From: Rhodospirillales bacterium
GTDB taxonomy: Bacteria > Pseudomonadota > Alphaproteobacteria > SP197
DNA length: 64,000 nt
Reading direction: 5' to 3'
Assembly: GCA_014323865.1 (NCBI GenBank)
Contig: JACONG010000016.1
Location: forward strand, 480,523-544,522
A program made the position numbers and the translations under genes. Below, in pieces: positions 26,844 through 36,515 of this stretch. A model generated the notes under the pieces. The model made no database searches, was not told where the DNA came from, and worked only from the letters and a program-made list of their open reading frames with translations. Positions within the stretch are counted from its first letter, which is position 1, and each line of letters begins with the position of its first letter.

Positions 26844-27878
26844 TCAAAGTTTAGTGACGAACTCGCGCAGGCGTGAGTGATGGACCATCTCTGGCATAGT
26901 TTGCAGTGTGAATACCTTACCCCGAGTTGCTTCGAGAAGCTTCTTCATATCTTGGCGGCGCTGTTTGAAACCGCGCCCGGCAATACATGCGATCACTTCG
27001 TAGCGCGGGCCTTCTTCTGGTGATCGATCACGCATGCTCATTGTGTGAAGGTGCTGAATGCGCGTAACCTTATCCCGTGCCGTGCCATCATCCTCGGCAA
27101 GTTTGGCCTCGATAATGACCTGTGGGTTGAATTCATTCGGAATAATGAAATCTGGGACTTGCTCGAAGCCCTCTATTCGTTCAGCACGCTTGGTTTTACG
27201 GAAACTGATACCATGCTTGTTCAGTAGTTTCTCGATAGCTGTTTCGACAAGATCACCAACAAGCTCACTAACCGAATCTCGATGTCCCGCAAAAGGTCTG
27301 CCAAGGAAGCGTTCATATAAAAGCAGTGCATAAGGTATGCCTATATCGGCAAGTGGCGCGACACTGGAAAATCCAGAGCGTGTATCTGCCTTGTCGAGGC
27401 GATGGATCATCGCAGGATTATCGTTGTTCGGGCCATCGGTTAGGAGTTGGCAGGCAGAAACCACAAGCGCCTTCACTCGTTCTCCGGTCACACCGGTTGG
27501 TTTGAGAGGCTTGTCCGGTGAAAGCCGGACATTACGATCAATGCTCCGCGCCGCACCTTGGGTGACCTTGGTGTCAGTGAGTTCACTAGCAGCTTCAGCC
27601 CATTCGGAGGGGGTGAAGCCAAGTACAGCGCGCAGCACGATAAGCGTGATAGGCTGCTGAAAGGCGAGTAGGACAATCCGATCTGTGTTCAGATCAGAGA
27701 AGCCGTTTGTGGTCTTCTTAAGAATTTCGTAGCCATTCTCAAAGACCGGGTAGTCGATAAAACCGTCCCCTTTTGGTAAGGTCATGAACCCTGACTTCAG
27801 AGTTGCGAAAACCACATCAACATAGGCCTCAATGTCGGCTTCAATAACGCCATAGGATGCTTCAAAAGGTGATGGCAT
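26844..27878 (-). CDS. PD-(D/E)xK nuclease, putative restriction endonuclease
   Basis: A 344-residue protein whose C-terminal third carries a PD-(D/E)xK nuclease site: Glu212 in a helix, Pro242-Asp243, and Glu257-Ala-Lys259 in VIIEAKLAEDDGTARDK. The N-terminal 200 residues are not recognised and may recognise DNA. Codon use is far more A+T-rich than in neighbouring genes. The gene overlaps the methyltransferase gene upstream by 17 bases, which argues for a nuclease/methyltransferase pair. The nuclease fold is well supported; the restriction role is inferred from context. Confidence 0.75.
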   Translation of the reverse strand: MPSPFEASYGVIEADIEAYVDVVFATLKSGFMTLPKGDGFIDYPVFENGYEILKKTTNGFSDLNTDRIVLLAFQQPITLIVLRAVLGFTPSEWAEAASELTDTKVTQGAARSIDRNVRLSPDKPLKPTGVTGERVKALVVSACQLLTDGPNNDNPAMIHRLDKADTRSGFSSVAPLADIGIPYALLLYERFLGRPFAGHRDSVSELVGDLVETAIEKLLNKHGISFRKTKRAERIEGFEQVPDFIIPNEFNPQVIIEAKLAEDDGTARDKVTRIQHLHTMSMRDRSPEEGPRYEVIACIAGRGFKQRRQDMKKLLEATRGKVFTLQTMPEMVHHSRLREFVTKL

Positions 27879-30057
27879 CTCGCTTACTTTCGTCTTTGAT
27901 CACATGCTCGAAGAGTGTCCCAAACAGTGGTTGCGGCTTGTCCAACATCTCGGCAGCTGTGGCGATTTCTTCAGGATCGCCGAGCGCTCTGTGTTGTTCT
28001 GCAACCAGTGTCAGCTTAGCCTCAGTTGGCAAGCTTGCATCCCAGTTGCTGCGCAAGTTCCAGATTGCCAGCCGAGTCAGATGTCCAAAAGTGATGCAGC
28101 GAATATCGCCTTTTCGAGGCTTCATTCCTGCTTCTATGAGCTGCGAGAGCTCACCTGCAATCAGTTTTGCTAACTCACTGCTACTCGTGCAGATAGTGTC
28201 TTTTGGCGCACTACCAGAAGTCCGGTTAACGAAAACCGTATCGACGATAGACGAGCCAGTACCGTTTATGTGGATCGAGCCGCTCATTTCTGCAGGGCAG
28301 GGAATGGCAGCCGCACAGGTTAGACCTGCGTCGAGGATCGCCACACCGATTGCCTCATAAGACTCAAGCCTATTATGGTGATATGTGAAGGCGAGAGGCG
28401 CACCAGGTTTGAGTGCTGTCGCCATCTTCGAATATACTGACGCTAGTCCTTCAGTGAAATGTTTGATGGTTCGGCCTTCGGTCTGGTTGCCGGTTAGTTC
28501 TCCAGGGTCACGACTCGAAACACGTTCAAAACCCTGTTCATCATTTCCAACCAAAGCTCGTAGCCAGACGTAGCAAAAATCCATCAGTTCGCCGTACTGA
28601 ATGTTCCCAAAATAGGGCGGGTCGGTAAACACAGCATCAAGGCTGGCCGGTTTGATTTCGATTTCTGTTGAGCTGACACAATGAATTGCTACATCGCGTT
28701 TGCGGCAGCCATTCAGCCGCTCACCAATCCATTCACCTGGTATAGGTACCTGGATCTTTTTTTGACCGTCACGGCGAGTTTCAAATGGCGCATCGCAGTA
28801 GCGTTTGGCCTTAGTATACTTCTCAATGATGTTTGACCAGCCACCAGAGCCTACATTGACTCCCTTCTCATTCATGATGCCTAGCAGGTTGGATTCAACC
28901 TGCATTAACCCTACGGGAAAACCGTGAACTGAGAAAACATCAAGAGATTTAAGTGCCATTGTGTCGTATCGGCAAAGCATATTCTGATATCGGAGTAGAT
29001 CAGACAGATTTGTTGCGAGCGCACGGCGCACACGCTCATCTTCGATCTCTGCAATCAGTGAAGCACTTTTCTCAAGGCCATAGAGTTGGCGTTCATTGAA
29101 TAGATCACGATAACGCTGATAGCCCCATCGATGCAACCTCTCTGTTTCGTCGCCTGGGAGGATTTCCTGTGAAGGCACAAACCGTTTTTTCTGCCTGCTC
29201 CAAAGCTCTTCAATTTCTATGAAGAGCGCGAAGTCTTTTTCATCCGGTGATTTGAAGAAGCGGCCCTTGTGGTGCTTCTTGCGAACAGGGTTGAAGTACT
29301 CAATCGCGACTAGCCGATGGCGTAGCGGGTTTTCCTCGGAACGAGGATACCTATTAACGTGTCCGCATGACGGGCAAGCGCACTGATTACGTTTGGCAGG
29401 GCCTTCAAGAACCAGATCAGCATCGCAAGTGGAGCAAGTACCGAGGTCTGTGATTGAAGAGCATTCATTGACCGTATGGCATTTGCTGCACACAACTACG
29501 TGGGCCGGATGGCGCACGTCGTTAGCGATGCGATAGCTAGGAAAGAGCGGGATGTGATTTCCGCATTCGCTACAGTCCGTTTCCTTTACCCAGATGAAGT
29601 ACTTCACTGGAACATTTGTATCGCCGTAGACCGGGCAGTCTGTTCGATAAAAGCGATCAAGTTCTGTGCGGAGAGCGTCAAGAAGACTATCGGCAGTTTC
29701 CCTGTAAGTTTCCAGGTTTAGGCGTTCAATTTCTTCTTTGACGATCCATGCCGCCATCGGGTTTATGTCGTAGCCCTGTATATCGCAGCCGACGCGGTTG
29801 GCCTCTAGAAGGGGTGTGCCGCCACCCATGAATGGGTCAGCTACCTTCTTTCCGGGGAAATCATTTGACTTGTAGAATGTCTCGGCAACTGGTCGGTCCG
29901 AGAACTCTGAGAGCGTTAGAGCACGAAACAGCGTCCCAGGCCGACGAGCAAACCACTTATGAACCGCGATGATGGGCCGGTAGTTCTGCTGGATTTGCTT
30001 CTCTTTGAGGGCAAGTTCAGCAACGAAGGGGATGCTATAGTTCTGCTCTATCGACAA
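27862..30057 (-). CDS. DUF1156-like DNA methyltransferase with zinc-knuckle insert
   Basis: A 731-residue protein. An N-terminal HKWFARRP block (about 34-40) resembles the DUF1156 signature. SAM-binding motif DPFMGGGT is at 74-81, and the catalytic motif DPPYFG is at about 479-484, as in N6-adenine or N4-cytosine DNA methyltransferases. Between them lie four CxxC knuckles (162/165, 190/193, 208/211, 228/231), a double zinc ribbon probably used in target recognition. The motif order (SAM site, then insert, then catalytic site) is alpha-like. DUF1156 proteins are often found in defence loci. GC content is well below that of the window. Confidence 0.82.
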   Translation of the reverse strand: MSIEQNYSIPFVAELALKEKQIQQNYRPIIAVHKWFARRPGTLFRALTLSEFSDRPVAETFYKSNDFPGKKVADPFMGGGTPLLEANRVGCDIQGYDINPMAAWIVKEEIERLNLETYRETADSLLDALRTELDRFYRTDCPVYGDTNVPVKYFIWVKETDCSECGNHIPLFPSYRIANDVRHPAHVVVCSKCHTVNECSSITDLGTCSTCDADLVLEGPAKRNQCACPSCGHVNRYPRSEENPLRHRLVAIEYFNPVRKKHHKGRFFKSPDEKDFALFIEIEELWSRQKKRFVPSQEILPGDETERLHRWGYQRYRDLFNERQLYGLEKSASLIAEIEDERVRRALATNLSDLLRYQNMLCRYDTMALKSLDVFSVHGFPVGLMQVESNLLGIMNEKGVNVGSGGWSNIIEKYTKAKRYCDAPFETRRDGQKKIQVPIPGEWIGERLNGCRKRDVAIHCVSSTEIEIKPASLDAVFTDPPYFGNIQYGELMDFCYVWLRALVGNDEQGFERVSSRDPGELTGNQTEGRTIKHFTEGLASVYSKMATALKPGAPLAFTYHHNRLESYEAIGVAILDAGLTCAAAIPCPAEMSGSIHINGTGSSIVDTVFVNRTSGSAPKDTICTSSSELAKLIAGELSQLIEAGMKPRKGDIRCITFGHLTRLAIWNLRSNWDASLPTEAKLTLVAEQHRALGDPEEIATAAEMLDKPQPLFGTLFEHVIKDESKRDAITF

Positions 30058-30392
30058 CGTAAGGCCACTTCAGAGTATCAAACACGAGATGTTGTAGGAG
30101 AGAGCATCTTGCTCTTTAACTATCTATAGCGATGAAGCCAAGTAATTTCTAGTGCCTAATCGTGCAACGGTTCAAAAATTCCGACTCGATGCGTTTGCTT
30201 GCGCCCGGTCCGGTCCGTCCTATCCTCGCCGAGAGCTTTAGCTCCATCCACGACGAAGAGGTCGCAGCCTGCCGAAGCACAGAATATCATCACCTTAAAC
30301 TAGGAGATTCCGTTGTCAAGAACAGCGAATGCGGTGCGGTCGAGTCAGTTCAGAATCCGGGATGGCACACGGAGGAAATCGGAACAGGGTGG
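30058..30392 (-). other. Non-coding flank of the nuclease/methyltransferase island
   Basis: 335 bases without a supported gene. The part next to the methyltransferase start (30058-30180) is A+T-rich and presumably holds its promoter. The rest returns gradually to higher GC and ends at the stop of the ABC permease gene. No direct repeat matching the other island edge (26740-26850) was found by eye, and no integrase or tRNA is present. Confidence 0.45.
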
Positions 30393-31565
30393 CTACTTGT
30401 ATGGGTCCGCTGCGTCCCGCAGGCCGTCGCCGAGGAAGTTGAAGGCCAGGACGACGACGATGACGGGGGCGACCGGCAGCATGAGCCAGGGGTAGAGCGC
30501 GACAACGTTGATGTTCTGGGCTTCGTTGAGCAGGACACCCCAGCTTGTGATCGGCGGACGCAGGCCAAGGCCCAGGAAGGAGAGCGCGGTCTCGCCCAGG
30601 ATCATCGCGGGGATGGAGAGCGTGGCGGACGCGATCAGGTGGCTCGTGAAGCTGGGCAGCAGGTGGCGGAAGATGACGCGTTTGGGTTTCGCGCCCATGA
30701 GTACGGCGGCGGTCGCGAAGTCCTCCTCGCGCAGGGCCAGAAGCTTCGATCTCACCGCGCGGGCGAGGCCGGTCCAGTCGAACAGGCCCAGGATGATGGT
30801 GATGCCGAAGTAGACCAGGATCGGGCTCCAGGTCACCGGCAGGGCCGCTGAAAGCGCCATCCAGAGTGGCAGTTCGGGGAAGCTGCGGATGATCTCGATC
30901 AGGCGCTGCACGGCGTTGTCGATCCAGCCGCCGTAGTAGCCCGAGAGGCCGCCCAGAATGATGCCCAAAAGGAAGCTGATGGTGATGCCGATCAGGCCGA
31001 CAGTGAGAGAGACGCGCGCACCATAGAGGATACGCGAGAACATGTCGCGACCCAGCCGGTCGGTGCCGAAGAGATAGAGCGTGCCGTCCTCGGCCGGGCA
31101 GAAGATGTGGAAGCGGCCCTTGATCATGCTCCAGAACTCGTAAGCGTCGCCAAGGCAGAGGAAGCGGATCGGCTGCACCTTCGAGGTGTCCTCGACATAG
31201 ACGCGCCGGAGCGTCGACATGTCGAGCTCGGACTTGAAGCCGTAGACGAACGGCCCGACGAACGAGCCTTCGTGGAACAGATGGATCTGCTGCTGCGGCG
31301 CATAGATGTGCTGCACGTCGCGGGTGTGCAGATTGTAGGGTGCCAGGATCTCGGAGATCAGGATGGAGCCGAATGTCAGCAGCAGCAGGATGCCCGACCA
31401 CACCGCGAGCTTGTGGCGGCGGAACTTCCACCACATCAGCGTCCACTGGTTGGCGAGGTAGAACTTCTCCTGTTCCGGCGTCAGCTGTTCGACGGAATGG
31501 GGGTCCCAGGGCTCCGTGTCGACGTGGTGTTCGATGTGACCGCTGTCGCGTGTGCTGTCGACCAT
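30393..31565 (-). CDS. ABC transporter permease, OppC/DppC type
   Basis: Inner-membrane subunit of a family-5 ABC importer, 390 residues, longer than the usual ~300. The extra length comes from an N-terminal cytoplasmic extension and a periplasmic loop (about 85-165) between helix 1 and the FGTDRLGRDMFSRILYGARVSL block. The coupling segment is EEDFATAAVLMGAKPKRVIFRHLLP, and LGLRPPITSWGVLL is typical. It shares one base with the OppB-type gene and is the last gene of the long minus-strand operon. Confidence 0.93.
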   Translation of the reverse strand: MVDSTRDSGHIEHHVDTEPWDPHSVEQLTPEQEKFYLANQWTLMWWKFRRHKLAVWSGILLLLTFGSILISEILAPYNLHTRDVQHIYAPQQQIHLFHEGSFVGPFVYGFKSELDMSTLRRVYVEDTSKVQPIRFLCLGDAYEFWSMIKGRFHIFCPAEDGTLYLFGTDRLGRDMFSRILYGARVSLTVGLIGITISFLLGIILGGLSGYYGGWIDNAVQRLIEIIRSFPELPLWMALSAALPVTWSPILVYFGITIILGLFDWTGLARAVRSKLLALREEDFATAAVLMGAKPKRVIFRHLLPSFTSHLIASATLSIPAMILGETALSFLGLGLRPPITSWGVLLNEAQNINVVALYPWLMLPVAPVIVVVLAFNFLGDGLRDAADPYK

Positions 31566-32563
31566 CAGTGCGAGGCCTCCTGGCCGAGGCGAATGCGCGG
31601 GTCGAGCACGGCGAGCAGCATGTCGGAGACAAGCACGCCGATCACGGTCAAGAGCGCCAGCGCCATCAGGAAGGACCCGGCGAGATACATGTCCTGGGTC
31701 TGGAGCGCACGCAGCAGGATCGGGCCCGTAGTCGGCAGTGAGAGCACGACCGAGACGATGACGGCGCCCGAGATGACTTGGGGAAGCAGATTGCCGATGT
31801 CGGCGATGAACGGGTTGAGCGCCATGCGCAGCGGATACTTCACCAACGCGCGCCCGGGCGGCAGGCCCTTGGCGCGGGCGGTGACGACGTACTGCTTCTG
31901 CAGCTCGTCAAGCAGGTTGGCCCGCAGGCGGCGGATCAGGCCCGCTGTGCCCGAGGTGCCAATCACGACGACTGGAATCCAGAGGTGCTCGAGGATCGAG
32001 ACGAACTTGCCCCAGCTCCAGGGCGCGTCGATGTATTCGGGGTCCATCAGGCCGCCGATCGAGGTGCCGAACCAGACGTTGGCGAGGAACAGCAGGACTA
32101 GCGCCAGCAGGAAGTTCGGCGTGGCAAGCCCGAGGAAACCGATCAAGGTCAGCCCGTGGTCGCCCCATGAGTACTGGTGAGTCGCGGAATAGACGCCGAT
32201 CGGGAAGGAGACGACCCAAGTGAAGATGATCGTGGCGCCCGAGACGATGATGGTGAGCCACAGGCTTGGCCCGATCACCTCTGAGACCGGTTTCTCGTAT
32301 TCGAAGCTGATCCCCATCTTGCCCTGCATGAGGTCGGTGACCCAGATCAGGTACTGATGCCAGATCGGCTTATCGAGGCCGAACTCCTGACGATAGAGAT
32401 CAATCTGCTCGGCGCAGCCCTTCTGGCCCGATGCCTCGCACTCTGCGATCAGCGTCGAGAGGAAGTCGCCCGGCGGCAGCTGGATGATGATGAACGTGAT
32501 CAGGCTGATGCCGATCAGCGTCGGCACCATGATCACGAGGCGATAGGCGACGTACTGGATCAT
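31565..32563 (-). CDS. ABC transporter permease, OppB/DppB type
   Basis: Inner-membrane partner of the OppC-type permease, 332 residues with six helices. It begins MIQYVAYRLVIMVPTLIGISLITF, the standard OppB opening. The EAA-like loop reads YVVTARAKGLPPGRALVKYPLRMA. A periplasmic segment with two cysteines (CEASGQKGC) lies between helices 1 and 2. It lies 170 bases downstream of the binding-protein gene. Confidence 0.94.
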   Translation of the reverse strand: MIQYVAYRLVIMVPTLIGISLITFIIIQLPPGDFLSTLIAECEASGQKGCAEQIDLYRQEFGLDKPIWHQYLIWVTDLMQGKMGISFEYEKPVSEVIGPSLWLTIIVSGATIIFTWVVSFPIGVYSATHQYSWGDHGLTLIGFLGLATPNFLLALVLLFLANVWFGTSIGGLMDPEYIDAPWSWGKFVSILEHLWIPVVVIGTSGTAGLIRRLRANLLDELQKQYVVTARAKGLPPGRALVKYPLRMALNPFIADIGNLLPQVISGAVIVSVVLSLPTTGPILLRALQTQDMYLAGSFLMALALLTVIGVLVSDMLLAVLDPRIRLGQEASH

Positions 32564-32617
32564 GACCCGCTACCTTACCCATCCATCGTCGATTTGAGCC
32601 GTCCCAAACACAAAGAC

Positions 32618-32633
32618 TTCCGTTGTCACGGAA
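32618..32633 (-). other. Hairpin between binding-protein and permease genes
   Basis: TTCCGT-TGTC-ACGGAA gives a perfect six-pair stem in the 170-bp gap after the binding-protein stop. It has no U-tract. Hairpins at this place often protect the binding-protein mRNA and lower downstream expression, which fits the stoichiometry needed here (inference). A second weaker stem GATCC..GGATC lies near 32680. Confidence 0.4.
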
Positions 32634-32733
32634 TGGTGGGAGGTGCTCGGAGGCGAAATCAGGTCAAGGCAGGTCACGCTGATCCCGATAAGGATCGGAA
32701 CCGTCCGCAGGAGCCTATTGAGTGCATAGCGGA

Positions 32734-34638
32734 TCACGGGCGGCCGTCGTCACCGTTGGTGAAGAAGAAGGTGTCGGGCTGGTACATGCCGAGCTGAGCG
32801 CCGGGATCCCAGTTGTAGAGGCCTTCTGTGGGCACGTTGTGGAGCCGGTTCGAGGTCACGATCGGCTGCAGCGTGCCGGCCACAAGACCGATGGAATAGA
32901 CGCCGTCGGAATAGATCGTAAGGATTTCCTTCCAGATCGCCTCGCGCTCCTCGCCCGAGGTGGCGGCACGCCAGGCGAGGTAGAGCTCCATCAGGCGCTG
33001 GGGTCCGTCCATGTCGATCGGGCGGCCGGCCTCGCCGCCGGTCTCGTAGTACTGACCCCAGGTCGGCCACATGAAGAGCTGCTGGGAAGTCGGGGCGAAC
33101 TCCGACGGGCTCATGGCGGCGCTGGGGATGCCGTTTTCGTTGCCGAACCAGATCGATATCAGCGTTTCGCAGGCAAAGATTCGGTTGCGCAGAACCTCGC
33201 GCTGCAGCGGCTTGGAAAACATCTTCACACCGACCTGCAGCCAGTGATCGTGAACCAGCTCCAGAATGTCGGTTTCCTCGGTGTTCTCGCCGGCGGTCTC
33301 GACGATGATCTCCATCGGCCGCCCGTCGGGCAGCAGGCGAATGCCCTTGCTGTTGCGTTCGGTCAGACCCATGTCATCAAGAAGGCGGTTAGCCTCGTCG
33401 ATGTCGAAGCTGGCGTAGACCTCACGGTAGTGCGGATCGAAAAGAGGTGAGGCCGGCAGCACCGTGTTCTGCCCTTCGATGCCCAGGCCGTAGTAGATCA
33501 CCTGATTGAGCTCGGTGCGGTCGATGGCCTGCGACAGTGCGCGACGGAAGCGCACGTCGCGCACCACCTTGTTCCACACGGGGTTGTTGACGCACAGGTT
33601 GGGGTAAAGCGCGAGCTGGCTGCCCCGAGCGGTCTGCCACAGGTTGACCGTGTAGTCGCTGTGGGTCTCGCCTTCCTTGAGGAAGGTGAAGTCGCTGAAC
33701 GACAGGGCGCGGGCCTGCAGGTCCGATTCGCCCGACCAAGTCTTGAGCGGCACGAGCTTGCTGTCGACCACGTTCATCAGCACTTGGTCCATGTAGGGCA
33801 ACTGCTGCCCGGCGGCATCGACCTTATAGTAGTATGGGTTACGCTCGCCGACAAAACGTTGTGCCGGGGCCTCATTGGTGATGGTCCAAGGCTGGAGGGT
33901 CGGCAGGCTGTCGCTATCGAACTTGTACATATCGTCTTCGGCGTTGTGCAGCGACGCCCAGCTCGTCTTCTCGGCTTCTTCGACCCATTGCGCGATCTGA
34001 TCGGTGTCGCCGTAGTCGGCATGGTACTGCTTCATGAAATGCGCGGGCCTGTATAGGAAGATCGGCGAGGCCGAGGCCAGCGCGGGCAGGAAGTCGGGGT
34101 TCGGCTTGTCCCAGGTATAACGAATGGTCGTTTCGTCGATCACCTCGAACGCGGGCGCTTGGCCGTCGACCAGCAGGATCGAGGGCGGGCCCGACGGTGC
34201 GAGCTCCTCGTTGTTGGCGACGTCCTCCCACCAGTAGCGGAAGTCCTCGGCGGTTAAGGGATGGCCGTCGGACCACCTGTGGCCCTCGCGCAAGTGGAAG
34301 GTGAAGATACGGCCTTCCTTGACCTCATAGGACTCGAGGATGTCGGGCACGATCTCGAGCGCGGTGTTGTAGCCGACCAGCCGAGCGTAGCCGAACACGA
34401 CCAGGAGCCGGGTGTCCTTGCTGCGCGTGATCAGCATGGTCCAGTCGCCGCCGTAGGTGCCGATCTCGCGTCCATCGTCGACCACGAGCGGTTCGCTCGG
34501 CAGGCGCTCGGCCATGGGCGGCAGCTCGCCCGACGCGACCATCTCTTCCCAGTACGGGACCTCGTCCGCTGCTGCCGGCGAAAGCGTGAGGGATGCGAAC
34601 ACATGGGCGCAGAGCGTCAGGGCGAGAAAGCGGATCAT
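32734..34638 (-). CDS. ABC transporter substrate-binding protein, family 5, oligosaccharide/peptide type
   Basis: Periplasmic receptor of 634 residues from the ATG at 34636-34638, which overlaps the ATPase stop (ATGA) and begins a clear Sec signal (cleavage near AAA-DEVPYW). The start of the mature protein, GELPPMAERLPSEPLVV, belongs to the long SBP5 subgroup that includes receptors for oligosaccharides as well as peptides. Core blocks are FHLREGHRWSDGHPLTAEDF, the RFRRALSQAIDR segment and GLYNWDPGAQLGMYQPD. Its genetic link to glycosyltransferases makes a glycan fragment or muropeptide ligand attractive, but this is inference. Confidence 0.9.
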   Translation of the reverse strand: MIRFLALTLCAHVFASLTLSPAAADEVPYWEEMVASGELPPMAERLPSEPLVVDDGREIGTYGGDWTMLITRSKDTRLLVVFGYARLVGYNTALEIVPDILESYEVKEGRIFTFHLREGHRWSDGHPLTAEDFRYWWEDVANNEELAPSGPPSILLVDGQAPAFEVIDETTIRYTWDKPNPDFLPALASASPIFLYRPAHFMKQYHADYGDTDQIAQWVEEAEKTSWASLHNAEDDMYKFDSDSLPTLQPWTITNEAPAQRFVGERNPYYYKVDAAGQQLPYMDQVLMNVVDSKLVPLKTWSGESDLQARALSFSDFTFLKEGETHSDYTVNLWQTARGSQLALYPNLCVNNPVWNKVVRDVRFRRALSQAIDRTELNQVIYYGLGIEGQNTVLPASPLFDPHYREVYASFDIDEANRLLDDMGLTERNSKGIRLLPDGRPMEIIVETAGENTEETDILELVHDHWLQVGVKMFSKPLQREVLRNRIFACETLISIWFGNENGIPSAAMSPSEFAPTSQQLFMWPTWGQYYETGGEAGRPIDMDGPQRLMELYLAWRAATSGEEREAIWKEILTIYSDGVYSIGLVAGTLQPIVTSNRLHNVPTEGLYNWDPGAQLGMYQPDTFFFTNGDDGRP

Positions 34639-36515
34639 GCGGCTAGTCTTTCCGGCATTTTGCTGGCGCGGACGAAGTGACCCCCGCCGATGTCGATCAT
34701 GTCGATAGTCTCGCCTTGGCGTACGGTGAAGGGTTCGGGCCACTGCGCCGGAACCGAGGCGCGCCCTTCCATGAGGCGGGTGAGGTCGAGCTTGCGGTCC
34801 GGATTGGGCTCCGGCACGGCGGCCAGCAACGCCTGCGTGTAGGGGTGGACCGGATTCTTGAAGATCTCCTCGCGGCTTGCCTGCTCGACCAGCCGGCCGG
34901 CGCACATCACGGCGATGCGGTCGGCCATGTAGTCGACCACGGCGAGGTTGTGGGAGATGAAGAGGTAGGTCAGCCCCAACTCCTTCTGGAGATCCTTCAG
35001 GAGGTTGAGGATCTGGGCCTGGATCGACACGTCGAGCGCAGAGACGGGCTCGTCGCAGATCAGCAGCTCGGGTTCGAGCGCCAGCGCACGCGCGATGCCG
35101 ATCCTCTGGCGCTGTCCACCGGAGAAGCTGTGCGGGTAGCGGCGCAGATGGCGCACGTCCAACCCGACCAGCCGCATCAGTTCCATCACCCGTTGCTCGC
35201 GCTCTTTCGCCGATCCCACCTTATGGATCACAAGCGGCTCGGAAATGATATCGAACACTGTCATGCGTGGATTCAGCGATCCGAACGGGTCCTGGAAGAT
35301 GAACTGCACCTTGCGGCGGTAGTCGAAGAGCTCGCCACCCCGAAGCGTGGCGATGTCGACGGTCTTGCCCCGGTCATTGAAGGTTACGAGCCCCGAATCG
35401 GGTGTGAGCGCCTTCATGATCATCTTGCTGGTCGTCGTCTTGCCGCAGCCTGATTCGCCGACCAGGCCGAGGCACTCGCCGCGCAGGACGTCGAAGCTGA
35501 CGTTGTCGACCGCCAGGTTGCTCACTGTGCCGCGCTCGAACATACCCTTCTTGCGCGTGGTAAAGGTCTTGGTCAGGTGCTGGGCCGAGAGCAGGCGATT
35601 GTCGCCACCCTCGGGCCAGGGCTCGCGCTCGGGGCGCTTCAGCGAACTCCGGTCCTGCTTGATCTCGCGCAGGGGGATCAGACGCTCCCCGGGTTTCATG
35701 TCGAAGCGCGGCACCGCGGCCAGAAGGCCTTTGAGATAGGGATGCTGCGGGTTACCGAAGATATCCTCCAAGCTGCCCTGCTCCATGATTCGGCCGTGGT
35801 ACATGACGACCACGTCCTTCGCGACATTGGCGACGACGCCGAGATCGTGGGTGATCATCAGGATCGCCATGCCGAGCTCGGACTGGAGGTCGGCGATCAG
35901 CTTGAGGATCTGGGCCTGAATCGTCACGTCGAGCGCGGTGGTCGGCTCGTCGGCGATCAGGAGGCTGGGGCGGCAGACCAGCGCCATCGAAATCATGGCG
36001 CGCTGGCGCAGACCGCCCGAGAGTTCAAAGGGGTAGCTCGCGTAGGCACGCTCGGGATTGGGGAAGCCGACCAATCGCAACATGTCGACGGTCAGTTCCT
36101 TGCCTTCCTGCTTGGAGCAGTTGCGGTGCAGGAAGAGCGCCTCGCTGACCTGGTCGCCGACCGTGTGCAGTGGCGACAGCGAGGTCATCGGTTCCTGGAA
36201 GATGATCGAGATGCGGCCGCCACGAATCTGACGCATCTTCTTTCCGTCGGCGTGCAGGCTGCCGATGTTCATTGGCTCGGTGCCTGGATTGGCGGGATCG
36301 TGGAGCAGGATCTGCCCTCCGGTGATCTCGGCGGCTTGGGGCAGGATGCGCATGATCGACTGCGATATAACGGTCTTGCCGGAGCCCGATTCGCCGACCA
36401 AAGCGATCGTGCGGGCCGCGGGAATGGTGAAGCTGACACCCTTCACGGCTTCGACCGTGCCGTCGCCGATCAGAAACTGGATTCTGAGGTCCTTGATGTC
36501 GACAAGTGGGGTCAC
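34635..36515 (-). CDS. Fused dual ABC transporter ATP-binding protein (DppD-DppF type)
   Basis: Cytosolic energy subunit of the importer, 626 residues holding two complete nucleotide-binding domains. The first has Walker A GESGSGKT and Walker [13 protein letters not shown]. The second has GESGCGKTT, the [15 protein letters not shown] signature and [12 protein letters not shown]. In domain 1 the signature is [11 protein letters not shown]. The linker around 290-320 is basic and proline-rich. Both domains keep all key residues, so hydrolysis should be normal. It overlaps the genes on both sides by four bases. Confidence 0.96.
   Translation of the reverse strand: MTPLVDIKDLRIQFLIGDGTVEAVKGVSFTIPAARTIALVGESGSGKTVISQSIMRILPQAAEITGGQILLHDPANPGTEPMNIGSLHADGKKMRQIRGGRISIIFQEPMTSLSPLHTVGDQVSEALFLHRNCSKQEGKELTVDMLRLVGFPNPERAYASYPFELSGGLRQRAMISMALVCRPSLLIADEPTTALDVTIQAQILKLIADLQSELGMAILMITHDLGVVANVAKDVVVMYHGRIMEQGSLEDIFGNPQHPYLKGLLAAVPRFDMKPGERLIPLREIKQDRSSLKRPEREPWPEGGDNRLLSAQHLTKTFTTRKKGMFERGTVSNLAVDNVSFDVLRGECLGLVGESGCGKTTTSKMIMKALTPDSGLVTFNDRGKTVDIATLRGGELFDYRRKVQFIFQDPFGSLNPRMTVFDIISEPLVIHKVGSAKEREQRVMELMRLVGLDVRHLRRYPHSFSGGQRQRIGIARALALEPELLICDEPVSALDVSIQAQILNLLKDLQKELGLTYLFISHNLAVVDYMADRIAVMCAGRLVEQASREEIFKNPVHPYTQALLAAVPEPNPDRKLDLTRLMEGRASVPAQWPEPFTVRQGETIDMIDIGGGHFVRASKMPERLAA

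Noticed and set aside
30150..30200. GGTTCAAAAATTCCG resembling a tRNA T-arm, as an attachment site for the island
   Set aside because: No other tRNA arms or acceptor stem surround it, and no matching repeat occurs at the other island edge.
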